This document shows, in pieces, positions 42,389 through 53,074 of a stretch of 64,000 nucleotides of DNA. Position 1 is the stretch's first letter, and every line of letters begins with the position of its first letter. The stretch covers positions 6,510,001 to 6,574,000 of the forward strand of contig OX637339.1 of the NCBI GenBank assembly GCA_951799405.1. Direction: 5' to 3'. This DNA is from Agapetus fuscipes (Eukaryota > Arthropoda > Insecta > Trichoptera > Glossosomatidae). The notes beneath the pieces are model-generated. The model had not been told where the DNA came from. It did no database searches and saw nothing but the letters and a program-made list of their open reading frames with translations. Position numbers and translations under genes: made by a program.

Positions 42389-45271
42389 TCAATCAGTTTT
42401 GCATTTTCTCAAGTAGTACATCCGCACCCCTTGAAGAAATGCGTTTTTGGACAAACAAAAAATGTCCAGGTGATTAAAATTTGAGTTATAACAAAACATA
42501 GCTCTCGTTAAAGTCGAGTTCCTGGCATAATTTGTAGTGTGCGCTCCCGTATAAAAAAGTGAATTTAACCTAGTGCGCCTTGTAGGTACACGCAAAGTGA
42601 GCCCCTCACAAAGAACGGTGGAGTCAATATGGCCGTGTACTATATCGTACAGAAAAGCCATATCTAATAGCGTTCGACGGGCTTCTAGGGACATAAAACC
42701 GTGATGACGGCAAGCATCATGATAATTATTAAAAGTTAAATGTTCCCTGTAATTTAGATGCTTTAGAAATTTCTTTTGTATAGCTTCTATTTGTTCCTTA
42801 TAAACACTGTACTGTGGATTCCAAATAGGTGAAGCGAATTCAAGCCTACTGCGAACATACGCACAATAGGCCATCTTAACGGCATTAGAACCCCTGAAGG
42901 GCTCACAGGTCCTTAAAATAAATCCCAGCATTTTGTAAGATTTAACGGTGGTAGAGGAAATATGGGCATCAAAAATTAATTTAGCATCCATAAAAACACC
43001 AAGGTCCCTCACCCCAGTCACAGTGTCAAGGTATTCACCCTTGAGTTGATAATTAAACTTTAAGGGGTTTGTCTTGCGGGTAAGAGATATCTTATGGCAC
43101 TTAGATACATTAAGATCTAATTTGTTTTTAATACAATAATGTGTAAGGTTGTCCAAATTATCCTGCAGCTTCATGCAGTCCTGAATGCTATTAATTCCTA
43201 AGTAAATTTTAGTATCATCAGCATATAATAAACATTTTGTAAAATTAAAACACTGTTCAATGTCATAGACATATACATTGTAAAGAAGCGGTCCGAGGTG
43301 AGAGCCCTGGGGGACACCAGACGGAATACTAAAGAAGTCCGACTTGCAGCCACCAAGAACAACCGCTTGAGATCTTTTTATCAGGTATGATGCAAACCAC
43401 CGCAGCAGATTCCCATGCACGCCAAGTGTTTGTAGTTTATCCAATAATATGCTATGGCTTACCCTGTCAAAGGCCTTTGAGTAGTCCGTGTAGATTACGT
43501 CAATTTGGCCACCCTTTTCCATCTCATAAAACACGTAATCTGTGAAGACTGCTAAGTTGGAGATGACTGATCTTTTTTTGAGGAAACCATGTTGGGATTT
43601 GGGTAGCTGAGAAACGAGTAAATGATATATTTGATCATAGATCAACTTCTCAAACAATTTACCAAATACGGGTAAGATGGATATAGGTCGATAGTTTTCT
43701 GCAGAAGTTTTAGGACCAGATTTGTGTATTGGAACTATGTGCGCCCTCTTCCAGGCATCAGGAAATATACCTGTAATAAGGGACTTATTGAAAATCATTG
43801 CCAGAGGGAGTGATAGTTCATTAGCGCAACTAATAGCAAAAAACGAAGGAATGCCATCACTACCCGCTCCTTTGCTAGCATCAAGTGTGTTTAAATATTT
43901 GCAAACCATAATGGGAGTAACCGCCAGTCCACAAGCAATGTTTTGATTTGTAGACAATTCACCAAAGGACGGAGGACAAGCGACAGTAGATGAATCAGTG
44001 ATATCAGAAAAATCAGTGTAAACAGATCTAAAATATTTTGAAAACAGATTTGCCATACTACAAGCATCAGAGGCCACTTGCCCCTCAAATAATAATTCTC
44101 TTGGTAGTGAACTAGAATTTCGCACACCCTTGAGATATGACCAAAATCTCTTTGGCTCTTTAGACATGGATAGCTCTGAGTATCTGATAAACCTGGCATG
44201 ACACTCACCCTGTACGCGTTTCTGACGAGAACGTAAGAGGGAGAATGTTTGATAATCCCTTGGATTTCCTGTTAACCTCCATCGTCTGTGAGCTTTATGT
44301 TTTTCTTTAATTATCTTTATCAATGCTGCTGAAAACCAAGTTGGATACTTATTACAATTAATCATTTTACCGGGTATAAAAGAGTCAATGCTTTCATTGA
44401 TTATTCTATAAAATACATCAACACAGTCATTCACATCGCACTGATTGAGAATCAGCTCCCAATCAATATTAGACAAGAAATTTTTAAGTTTAGTATAATC
44501 ACCCTTCCTAAAAAGACGTGTAAAGCGTGGGGCACTAACCAAGTACTTCTTGGGAACAAGGTCGGCAGTCAGTTCAAGTGACGGATGATGGAGGTCCTCA
44601 GGAACCAAAGGAAAAGCAGCATGTATAGTTTTTATAGCAGTATTTGAAAGAATAAGATCCAATATTCTCCCATTAGCATTAAGAATATTATTATACTGTT
44701 CCAAACCAGTAGCAGAATAGTTAAGGAAAATCTCAGCAGTGTGGCGTTCAAAGAAAATTGGGGTGAGGTGATCATTGTTGTTTTCCTCAGTCCACTTTAT
44801 ATTGGGCAAATTAAAATCTCCAACCACAATAAAAATATCTTTAGGGTAAAAATTAAGTAAATTTGTAAGTGTCGATGCAAAATTGAGCATCATTTCTTGG
44901 TGAGAAGATCCTCCCATCATATAGATGCAAGCTATATGTAAATCAATAGAGTTCCTGAACGATTTTCCAGGAATGGTCAACCAGACGCATTCTAGCCCCG
45001 ACTGCCACTCCGGTCGCTGGCGAGCATTTAACACTCTGCGAGTTGCAATCATTACTCCCCCTCCTCGAGACAAGCCTGTGTCAAGAGGGTCTCTATCATT
45101 TCTGAAGACGTCATAACGACCATCAAACAACTCACCATCCAGAATTCCGTCATTTAACCAACTTTCAGAAATCAGTAAAATGTCATAATTGTTCAATAAA
45201 ACATTCTGTGAAAAAATATTTGTTTTAGTACGTAACCCACGTACATTTTGATAATATAACCTGAAAGTCAT
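42389..45271 (-). CDS. LINE ORF2: endonuclease and reverse transcriptase
   Basis: The 960-aa frame encodes the enzyme that nicks the target and copies LINE RNA. The N-terminal APE-type endonuclease (about 1-240) has N9 in YYQNVRG, E36 in ISES, D152/N154 in VGDFNLP, D205 in ILDLILSN and H229 in HHPSL. The RT (about 505-760) has FPDAWKRAHIVPIHK, YRPISILP, the D596 block TDYSKAFD, SGVPQGSHLGPLLY and the catalytic YADD at 683-686. The C-terminal third has RSRLEFASPIWNP and the FL..LNYREHL region. There are no stops or shifts, so the protein could be functional. The start ATG lies right at the onset of the endonuclease homology. Clade (CR1, Jockey or a close relative) is inferred from motif style only. 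Confidence 0.93.
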   Translation of the reverse strand: MTFRLYYQNVRGLRTKTNIFSQNVLLNNYDILLISESWLNDGILDGELFDGRYDVFRNDRDPLDTGLSRGGGVMIATRRVLNARQRPEWQSGLECVWLTIPGKSFRNSIDLHIACIYMMGGSSHQEMMLNFASTLTNLLNFYPKDIFIVVGDFNLPNIKWTEENNNDHLTPIFFERHTAEIFLNYSATGLEQYNNILNANGRILDLILSNTAIKTIHAAFPLVPEDLHHPSLELTADLVPKKYLVSAPRFTRLFRKGDYTKLKNFLSNIDWELILNQCDVNDCVDVFYRIINESIDSFIPGKMINCNKYPTWFSAALIKIIKEKHKAHRRWRLTGNPRDYQTFSLLRSRQKRVQGECHARFIRYSELSMSKEPKRFWSYLKGVRNSSSLPRELLFEGQVASDACSMANLFSKYFRSVYTDFSDITDSSTVACPPSFGELSTNQNIACGLAVTPIMVCKYLNTLDASKGAGSDGIPSFFAISCANELSLPLAMIFNKSLITGIFPDAWKRAHIVPIHKSGPKTSAENYRPISILPVFGKLFEKLIYDQIYHLLVSQLPKSQHGFLKKRSVISNLAVFTDYVFYEMEKGGQIDVIYTDYSKAFDRVSHSILLDKLQTLGVHGNLLRWFASYLIKRSQAVVLGGCKSDFFSIPSGVPQGSHLGPLLYNVYVYDIEQCFNFTKCLLYADDTKIYLGINSIQDCMKLQDNLDNLTHYCIKNKLDLNVSKCHKISLTRKTNPLKFNYQLKGEYLDTVTGVRDLGVFMDAKLIFDAHISSTTVKSYKMLGFILRTCEPFRGSNAVKMAYCAYVRSRLEFASPIWNPQYSVYKEQIEAIQKKFLKHLNYREHLTFNNYHDACRHHGFMSLEARRTLLDMAFLYDIVHGHIDSTVLCEGLTLRVPTRRTRLNSLFYTGAHTTNYARNSTLTRAMFCYNSNFNHLDIFCLSKNAFLQGVRMYYLRKCKTD

Positions 45272-45698
45272 GATGTGTTTCTATTATGCATAATTAAAAT
45301 GTAAAAATAATAGAAATGATATGTCATAAAATTATAAAATATTATATGAGAACTCACCTTGCGACACTGAGGCGCACAAAGAAAATAATAAATATAATAA
45401 AAGATAGGGGCAACATCCAACGTAGGTAAAAACATAATCTTGAAATGCATGGCATTGGAATTAATAAGGAGAGGGGGAAATGTGAAATAACCATAGGAGG
45501 AGAGGAAAGGGAAAGCTCTGATAAATAAAAATAAGAACAGATAAAGAAAAAATAAAAATAAGAACAAAGATAAAAACAGATAAATGGAAAAACTAAAGAA
45601 AAATAAAACTGCAGTAGGATCAATAGGGAGAAATCGAGCAAAGACCAGATTCAGCAGCAGGAGTTCATCTAATGTGTATCTGAGGGTAACATGGTGTA
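45272..45698 (-). other. Inter-ORF spacer of the LINE
   Basis: 427 bp between ORF1 stop and ORF2 start, A/T-rich (purine-rich on plus, pyrimidine-rich on the coding strand). Short open frames here are Phe/Leu-rich and look non-coding. Confidence 0.6.
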
Positions 45699-46050
45699 CT
45701 ACTTGATCTTGCTTACGTCTTCCAATGAACGTATCCTTATAGCTGGGGAGACATCGCTCCTTCTTACATATATTGAACAATTCCTCGTCCATACGTACAA
45801 AAAATTATGGGCCTTAGCTGCTTCTTTAGTAGCTCTAAGAATATGTTTACTTGCCGACGTTAAGTGCTCGTTGATATAAATTCTGTTTTCAACACCATTC
45901 TGTTTCTTCATGAATTCCGATGTTTTTAAGCCTTTCCTCTTTCGGATAGCGGCAATTAGTTGATCACGTGTGCTGGGATTGGAAAATTTTGCAATAATCG
46001 CTCTCGGTCTGGCGCTTTTTTCCCTGTGTGCGCTTGGGTTGAAGGGTTGG
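45699..46050 (-). pseudogene. LINE ORF1 C-terminal part
   Basis: Reads ARPRAIIAKFSNPSTRDQL, then IYINEHLTSASKHILRAT, AHNFLYVWTRNCSIYVRR and PAIRIRSLEDVSK. This is the RNA-binding C-terminal domain of insect LINE ORF1 proteins (related to baculovirus FP25-like domains). The N-terminus is lost by 5' truncation. Confidence 0.85.
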
Positions 46051-46219
46051 GTTGAAACGTTGCCAGGGTTGAAACATTAAAACCTACCAATGAAAAGTTA
46101 ATTATAATTGTGCATACGATTTTAAGTCAGTTTTCCCCATGTTTTCCCATACAAAATACTTAGTAGGTTTAAAAGCCTGATTTTCGGTTAAACAAATCTA
46201 CCTAATCATGAAATAAATA

Positions 46220-47192
46220 AGTCCTAGTAAGGATCAAGTACGATAGAACGAATTTTCTACTGATAGCATGCTATGCGCCAGTAGATTCAGAATGTATGGA
46301 GATTAAGAATGAATTCTGGGATATGCTTGACGATAAAATCAGAATGAAAGACAAAGAAGAAAAGGTGATTCTGCTTGGTGACATGAACGGATGGGTGGGT
46401 AGAAGAAAGGAAGAGTATGAAAGGGTAATAGGACCAAACGGAAGGGGTGTCATCAATGGCAGTGGGAGACGGCTTGTTGACGTGTGTGTGGAGCATGGTA
46501 TGTTTGTATCAAATACTTGGTATAAGCATAAAGACGTGCACACATACACGTGGTATGGGCCAAATACTCGCACAGTCATTGACTACATATGTATGGAAGA
46601 ATGTATGAGAGGTGCCATAAGAGATGTCAGAGTCTACCAAGGTATATCCGTGGGCTCAGACCATCATCTCTTGTGTGCAAAAGTAATGATAGGCGAAGTA
46701 AAAGATAGGAAAAGAACGAAAGTGATTAAGATGAAAAGAGTGAAAGTGGAAAAATTAGATGATGAAAATGTCAGGAATGATTTTGAAGCTGAAATAAGCC
46801 AGATTTTGAAATCGGATGAATGCAAGGAACTTGTGAAGAATGCATGTGTAGAAAAAATGTGGAAAACATTTAAAACATGTTTGGTCGAAAGCGCAAAGAG
46901 AGTATGCGGTGAAGTTACGATTGGGCATAGAAAAGGCAATGAATGGTGGAATGATAGGGTTAAACAAGCAGTGAAAGAGAAGAAAGAGAGTTATTTAAAA
47001 TGGATTAATGACAGAAAGAATAAAGTGTTAGAGACTGAATACAAGGCGAAAAAATGGCTAGCGAAGAATGAAGTTCAAATGAGTAAGAGAAGAATGGAAG
47101 AAAAATTGAGTGAAAGAGCACAGAATGACTTCTCTGACAATAAAAAGATGTTCTGGAGCTGGGTGAGACAAAACAACGACAGTTGTAGGTAA
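46220..47192 (+). pseudogene. RTE endonuclease region
   Basis: Has ACYAPVDSE, VILLGDMNGWVGRR (catalytic D and N), NTWYKHKDVHTYTWYGPN, IDYICM and the SDHHLLCAKV active-site His, then a Lys/Glu-rich linker. The frame ends near 47190, where RT homology continues in another frame, so a frameshift has occurred there. Confidence 0.85.
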
Positions 47193-47194
47193 CT

Positions 47195-48895
47195 CCGGGA
47201 ATCAAAAATGTAAGCGGAGACATTCTGTGGAATAAAGACGATGTAAAAAAGAGATGGAAAGAATATTTTAATGAGGTTTTTGGTGAAGAAGAATGTGATT
47301 TAACTGTGAAAGGAGATTATGATGAGGGCAATGTTTTGAAAATATCGAAAGAAGAAGTAAGAAAGGTCATAAAGGAATTAAAGAATGGGAAAGCTGCAAG
47401 TGTGGATGGTGTGAGACCTGAGATGATGAAAGCGGGAGGAGAATGTGTAATTGAATGGATGAAAGAGCTTTGCGAATTGTGTGTTAGTGTCAAGGAGGTT
47501 CCATCGGACTGGAGAGAGGCGGTCATTGTGCCAATCTACAAAGGTAAAGGTGACAAAAAAGACTGCCGTAACTTCAGACCGATTAGCCTTCTTAGTGTGC
47601 CAGGTTAAGTGCTATGCAAGATTCTTATCCATAGGGTAAGATTATCCACCCAGGAGAGGGTCTCAGATATACAATCTGGCTTTATGCCGGAAAGAGGTTG
47701 CGTAAACCAGATATTCGCGCTTCGACAGATCGTCGAAAAACAGCTAGCCGTAAATAAAAAGGTCTACGCGGCTTTCGTAGATCTTGAGAAAGCCTTCGAC
47801 TCGGTGGATAGAAGTATGATGTGGTGTGTGCTTGAGAGGTATGGTGTGAATAAAGCACTTCTGAACGCGATACGCGCCATCTATCTAAATAGCAGGGCGT
47901 GTGTCAGGGTGGATGGAGAATACAGCGAGTATTTTAATGTGTACAAGGGTGTGAGACAGGGTTGCATAATGAGCCCGTGGTTATTCAATATAATTATGGA
48001 TCATTGTGTTAAACAAGCGAATCTGGAAGGGCATGGCATACAGATTGGAGAGAGAAAAGTCGGAGTTCTGCTTTATGCTGATGATGCAGTACTAATTGCT
48101 GACTCAGCAGCAGAGCTTCAGGCAATGCTCTCTAGTCTGAACCATGCTCTGTGTGTGAACAAGTTGAAAATTAATGCAAGTAAGACAAAAGTACTGATTT
48201 TTGACAGAACGGATGAAAATGAAGAATGCACGTTTTTGTTGAATGGTACGAAAGTTGAAATTGTGGATGAATTTAGATACTTGGGAAGTATGTTTGAGAA
48301 GAATGGAAAGATGACAAGAGAACTTGAGAATAGGGTGTGCAAGGGAAAACAAGTGGTCGGTGCAATAGGAAGAATAGCAAAGAACAAGCGATTGACGATG
48401 GATCTGAGAATGGCGGTACACAATGGCATATTGTTACCGACTTTGTTGTATGGAAGTGAAGCATGGACAGTGAACGATAGCGAAATGAGTAAAGTATGTA
48501 CGGTGGAAATGAAGCATTTGAGAAGCATGACAGGAAAAACTCTGAGGGATAGAGTTAGGCATGAATGGGTAAAAAAAGAATGTAATTTGAAAGAGGATGT
48601 GAAAGTTAAGGTACAAAAGAATGTGATGAGATGGTTTGGACATGTGGAAAGAATGAATGATGATAGACTGACAAAGTATGTATACAAAGAAAGTGTGAAA
48701 GGAAAAAGAGGGAAGGGACGACCGAGAAAAGTATGGAGTGATCAGATTGAGGAGATTGTGAAAGAATGGGATATACAAAGTGAGCGTAAAAGAAGAAAAT
48801 GCATGAAAAAGGTGATGGATATGAATGAATTGAAGGAGGTATGTAAGGATAGGAAAAAATGGAGGCAACTCTGCAGAGGCTCTGGCCACCCCTAG
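47195..48895 (+). pseudogene. RTE reverse transcriptase region
   Basis: From GDILWNKDDVKKRWKEYFNE on, the RT frame reads NGKAASVDGVRPEMMKAGG, IYKGKGDKKDCRNFRPISLL, then a TAA at 47606-47608. After it come GFMPERGCVNQIFALRQI, FVDLEKAFDSVDR, GVRQGCIMSPWLFNIIMD, YADD in VGVLLYADDAVLIADS, and the C-terminal NVMRWFGHVERM and GKGRPRKVW blocks. One frameshift and one nonsense codon disable an otherwise well-preserved gene. Confidence 0.9.
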
Positions 48896-48932
48896 CGGAA
48901 TGGCGACAGAGTTACAGTTACAGTTACATTAC

Positions 48933-49781
48933 TAATGTGTATAGTATAGTGCTAATCACCAGCTGCTGGGATCATAAAAAAAGCTGAACTTAAAAAATGT
49001 ATGCACGTAATAAAATGAGCGTGTTTTCATTTCGGGGAATGTGTAAAACTCGTTAATTTGAATGTTTTATGGCACATTTACGGGCGAGATCATTTTCTGT
49101 CAAATTGAAGACTTGAAATATATTATTTAGTGGCGACCCTGGTGGTCCGTTCATTAAATGTGAGGAATCAGACATAGCTGACTGTTTCAGAAATATAGTA
49201 GAACCTCGATTAACCGAGTCCGCGATTATCGAACTTACAACTCGAGGTTCCTATAGGATTGCATATAATAGACCGGAGTTGCTGACACTGACGGCAAGGA
49301 TGACTAAAATGCTGGTCGCTTTCGAAAGAAAAGTGTTCAATAATTTATTAGGATACGCGTAGATTATTGTTGACATGAATCTTGTAAAGTTTGATGTCGA
49401 TCAGTAAGCAAACAAAAAATGTTTTCGTCATTTTGTATAATACATAAAATATATGAAGGGCATTGTTTCACAAATCGATTATTATCAAATTAATTGCAAT
49501 ATATAAAATTAGAGTTGAAATAAAATTCATATTACTTTACTAAACCGGGCTGGGTTCGGTCCACAATAGCTCGGATAATCGATGTTCTACTGTACTGGTG
49601 TGTCATGGGCATGACGAGGAATTTTACTATCACAATAAAATGGAAGACAGCCCACATTAAAGCTATGAAATAATAATAATTAATGGATTATATTTGTGTT
49701 GAATGTATTCAATAAACAAAAACCATATCTCGCATCTGACTTTCAACGTCATTTAAAACACCACACCGAGTAAAAAACATT
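48933..49781. other. AT-rich intron sequence
   Basis: Holds a CGATTAACCGAGTCCGCG...GGATAATCGATGTTCTAC pair (49209, 49573) that looks like an old element with inverted ends; no gene. Confidence 0.35.
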
Positions 49782-49906
49782 TAACTACACAAACTCCCCT
49801 CGATCGCGTAAATACAAAAATGTATGAAAGATACAACAGAACCTCTAGTGAGTGATTTAATTTCGATACATTTTTCTATCTATGCAATCGAGGGGAGTTA
49901 TGTAAA
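49782..49906. mobile_element. Palindromic MITE (ACTCCCCTCGAT family), best copy
   Basis: ACAAACTCCCCTCGATCGCG at left, ATGCAATCGAGGGGAGTTAT at right. The inner TAAATACAAAAATGTATGAA pairs with the inverted CATACATTTTTCT. About 125 bp. Confidence 0.85.
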
Positions 49907-50459
49907 TGTAAAAATTTAAGGATTTATAAAATACTCCGGGTACAGAAGAAGGTAAGAAACATTACAAGACAAAAATAAAGCACACCATTTTGAACCCTGC
50001 TAATCTCGCCGCCTTTCCTTGAAATAGGGATAGCAAACTGTTCCAACGCTTTGCTCCCCCATCCACACAACAGTCTACCATCACTTTAACTAGACATCTT
50101 GATCTGGGTGTTCCCACTGCCCTTCCTCTTGGATCTGTTAGTACTCGTATAACCATCTTTTCCAGACATGAAAATGGCGACCAGTTACGATATCGAAACG
50201 ATTTAAGGGCGCTCGTGTTGTTTTGCATTCGGCTACACAACACAATGCTCTCCTTACCATGTCTGATGCCCTGATAGTCCTTTTGCTCGGCGACGCGGGA
50301 GACTCCGCCATTGTGAGTAGCTGCACGACTGGCTCCGCGGGTTTGCATATTGCCAGGTTAACTTTATTTATCGAACGGGAGCCGCAACAGAAGTAGGGTA
50401 CCTCCAAGCCCAAGGATACGTTTGCAGCATTACATTTGAGCGAAAATGTAAGGAAACCA

Positions 50460-50525
50460 AAAGAGCGCCTCTAGTGAGAGATTAACTTTCCATATGTTTT
50501 GGTAAAACGCTATGGTTGCAGCTTT
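50460..50525. repeat. GAGGCGCT / AAACGCTATGGTTG repeat
   Basis: AGAGCGCCTCTAGTGAGAGA then TTTTGGTAAAACGCTATGG. Confidence 0.5.
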
Positions 50526-51839
50526 CTTATTGTGCTACCGGAATATGCTACGGCCTATAATGTAATATAGGTTTAAAAAACAAGATACAATCTTACATGG
50601 ATGCTGAATTTGATAATGATCAAAGGATAACGAATAATACTGTGAGAGCTCATAGTACCTACCTATACGCAAATACTAAGCAATAATTCAAAGACAATTG
50701 ATTATTTATTGTATACATACATTTTTTTTTAAGTTTGGCACTTCATCCATATTGGACGATTGCTGCCATGTTACAAACATAAATATTTTAGAAGCTTATT
50801 ATTATTTTGGAGTAAAGATGAAAATTAGGTGTATATTTTATTAAGAGTTGAAATAAACGTTGGTGCCAACATGAACATTGTGATTGAACACAATAGAATA
50901 CATTAGTTTTCCTTAGCAATCCGGCTGTTGGACGTCACGTTTTTTTGTCTTTGGAATTTGCTCACAGTCCATTGAAGAAAATGTAAGTACATACTTAGGT
51001 ATAGTCTAATGGCAAAAATTATGGACATTTAATTTTCTTTTTTAAGAAGCGCATGTTTGAAAAGAAAGTTCACCAGAATAAAAACTGATATTTAAATATT
51101 GACTTCACTCTTCTACAGAATGCCGTAAATATTTTTTATTACACGATAAAATAAACCGAAAGCGATGTTGCTTTTCCTGTGAAAGATAAAAGTGAGTTTA
51201 TTTATCTGATATCTGTTCGAAATCTTGTACATAAAAATAAATATATACCGAAACCCACGTAAAAAACCAGAAGAGCTTGTTTGGGGACATGTAGATCAAT
51301 GGAATAATGCAGTTTTACCGCCATCTAAATCACATGCAAATAATGTAAGATGGCTACCATTTAAAATACAAAGGGGGCCGCTGTGTTGCCCTCACGAAAA
51401 CACACGAGGCGGCCATCTTGTCAACGGTAGGCACGAAATGGCGGGCGCTGCAAACAATATGGCGGCGAGATGAAAAAACATAGATAAGCGAGAGCGCGCG
51501 CTTATTGTTTATGGTCCATGGAATGCGCGCCTTTGAATTATAAAATACCTACCTACCTACCAAATGCAAAGCAAAGAGAGATCACTATTTACATCTGATA
51601 CGGAGACGAGAGCATGTATAAGCCTCACCGTATGGACCAACATTGTAAATTTACTAGATAATGAGTAGACGACAAAACCAAATACAGGATTAGAAACCTA
51701 CGCTGTGTTTTTTTATTAATTTACAAACTTAGAATTATGATAAGAGAAGAAGTAATGGTGAGTGTTCGTAAAAGAAACCGATTATTCTGTTGTGGATTTA
51801 GGGCACTAGAGAATTTGGAAAAAAACAATTGGTTCTGTC
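50526..51839. other. Intron sequence with a GC-rich patch
   Basis: Mostly AT-rich. 51355-51530 is GC-richer with repeated GGCGGCCATCTTG / ATGGCGGC motifs and may be an old repeat. No frame is supported. Confidence 0.35.
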
Positions 51840-51844
51840 ATTAA

Positions 51845-52150
51845 TTGGTGAAAGATCCAATTAGCACAGTCAGTATTAATCAAACAAAAAGGTTAAGGTG
51901 ATCCAATCGTTTAACCAATAAGGTCTACGTGATCAAATTGTTTAAACCATGAGGTCTTCGATCACATCAATCAATATATTGAAGACCAAATGAGCGAACC
52001 ACCAGGGTATGTGATCAAATCAATTAATAATAAGGTCAGACGTGTATCAAATCAATCAAACGAATCAGTTTATCATTTAGGTCCGTAATCAAATCGGTTG
52101 ATCCATAAATAGGCACGTTAGATATCCAATAGCTCGATGATAAAATCGGT
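51845..52150. repeat. Degenerate minisatellite (~40-45 bp unit)
   Basis: GATCAAATC-like, GGTTGACCAATAAGGTC-like and ACGTGATC motifs recur about seven times with drift (for example GTGATCAAATTGTTTAAACC and GTGATCAAATCAATTAATAA). Confidence 0.65.
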
Positions 52151-52169
52151 TCACCAACTAGTTTGGTTA

Positions 52170-52595
52170 ATCAACGACACCATTGATTTCAATTTTTTTG
52201 TGCCTGCAAGTCTGTCGCAACCACTGCAACAACTTTTTACTTGCTTTACATATCTCTTCCAATTCATTAATATCCATTACCTTTTCTTTCTTTTACATTC
52301 ACTTATATATCTCTCACAATATTACCAACCTGATAAAGAAATAAATTTCTTTTAACATTCAGTCTTTCAACGCGTTCAACTTATTTCACATTATTTTGCA
52401 TCTTTACTTTCATATCTCATTTAAATCTTTTTTACCCATTCGTTCTTATCTCTTAGAGTTCTTCCTGTCATACTACAAGTGTTTCATTACACACCTTCCT
52501 CATTTCACTGTCATTCACACTCCATGCTTCGATTCCATACATGAAGGTCGGTAACAATATGCCATTGTGTACCGGCACATTCAGATGGTATTATT
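52170..52595 (-). pseudogene. RTE LINE fragment, 3' half of ORF2 end
   Basis: The reverse complement starts GTACACAATGGCATATTGTT, then GTATGGAATCGAAGCATGGA and GTGAATGACAGTGAAATGAG, matching 48415-48500, and decays through many indels toward 52170. Confidence 0.8.
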
Positions 52596-52680
52596 TTTTT
52601 ACCCATCCGTTCTTAGTTCATTCGCTTATAGTGGACAAATTCTAGACATGGGGATAAACAATTTGACAAGAGTAACTTAC

Positions 52681-52859
52681 CGGTAAGTTCATCAGCATCC
52701 ACGTCTCTGACCACCAGCACGGCTACAGTTTGTATTGCTGGAAGTCCCCAGGCAGCCAGATGCAGAGGAGGACCTCCTGAAGAAGCTGCAGATCCAGCAA
52801 GCACGCCCCTAGCACGACGAGACACGTGAGAGCGCCAGGATCCAGCCAAAACCACCCAC
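52681..52859 (-). CDS. fz: Frizzled receptor, penultimate exon (TM3-TM4 region)
   Basis: 179-nt exon with acceptor TTTTGTTCCAG|GTGGG and donor ACTTACCG|GTAAGT, phase 1 at the donor, exactly matching the acceptor at 21861. It reads WVVLAGSWRSHV at the start, then the diagnostic PLHLAAWGLPAIQTVAVLVV and RDVDADELTG; the next exon supplies ICFVGNQ. The segment between W-S-H and the LHLAAW motif (RRARGVLAGSAASSGGPP) is Ala/Gly/Ser/Arg-rich, unlike the usual KWGxEAIExxSxYFH of other Frizzleds. Upstream exons were not found in the remaining 11 kb. Confidence 0.88.
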
Positions 52860-53074
52860 CTGGAACAAAAGATGAAGTTAACTAAACTGGGAATCAGACG
52901 TGGAAACGGATATCTTGATCTTGCAGGAGATATGTTTTCCCAGATCCGTTGCCTTGGTCTGTGTGAACTGTAGCTTCCGGACGATTCTCCCATGTCTACG
53001 ATGTGTTTCTTCAGCGTGAAAGTGCAATGATGAAGATGATCTTGATGAAAACTGGCATCACCTAAGTGTAAATA

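Larger units (their letters stand above)
42120..46059 (-). mobile_element. CR1/Jockey-like LINE, 5' truncated, ORF2 intact
   Basis: The minus-strand element ends in a 31-base poly-A (T-run 42120-42150). It has a ~235-bp 3' UTR, an uninterrupted ORF2 and the last third of ORF1. Truncation within ORF1 near 46050 is typical of incomplete reverse transcription. The insertion point is defined by the tandem duplication it splits. No clear target duplication is seen. Confidence 0.9.
46213..48932 (+). mobile_element. RTE-type LINE, 5' truncated and broken
   Basis: Starts within the endonuclease (LLIACYAPVDSEC just before 46296) and runs through RT to a 3' end with GGCCACCCCTAGCGGAATGG and a (GTTACA)n tail. 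A short 3' microsatellite in place of poly-A is typical of RTE. The right fragment ends match other copies at 16790, 21955, 28150, 32805 and 52170. Confidence 0.9.

Noticed and set aside
45268..45792. 174-codon minus frame between LINE ORF1 and ORF2
   Set aside because: Mostly Phe/Leu/Tyr runs from a purine-rich plus strand. The ORF1 homology in this area is in a different frame and ends at 45699.
48118..48889. Long antisense frames opposite the RTE ORF2
   Set aside because: Phe/Ser/His-rich translations of the non-coding strand of a Lys/Glu-rich gene; no motifs.
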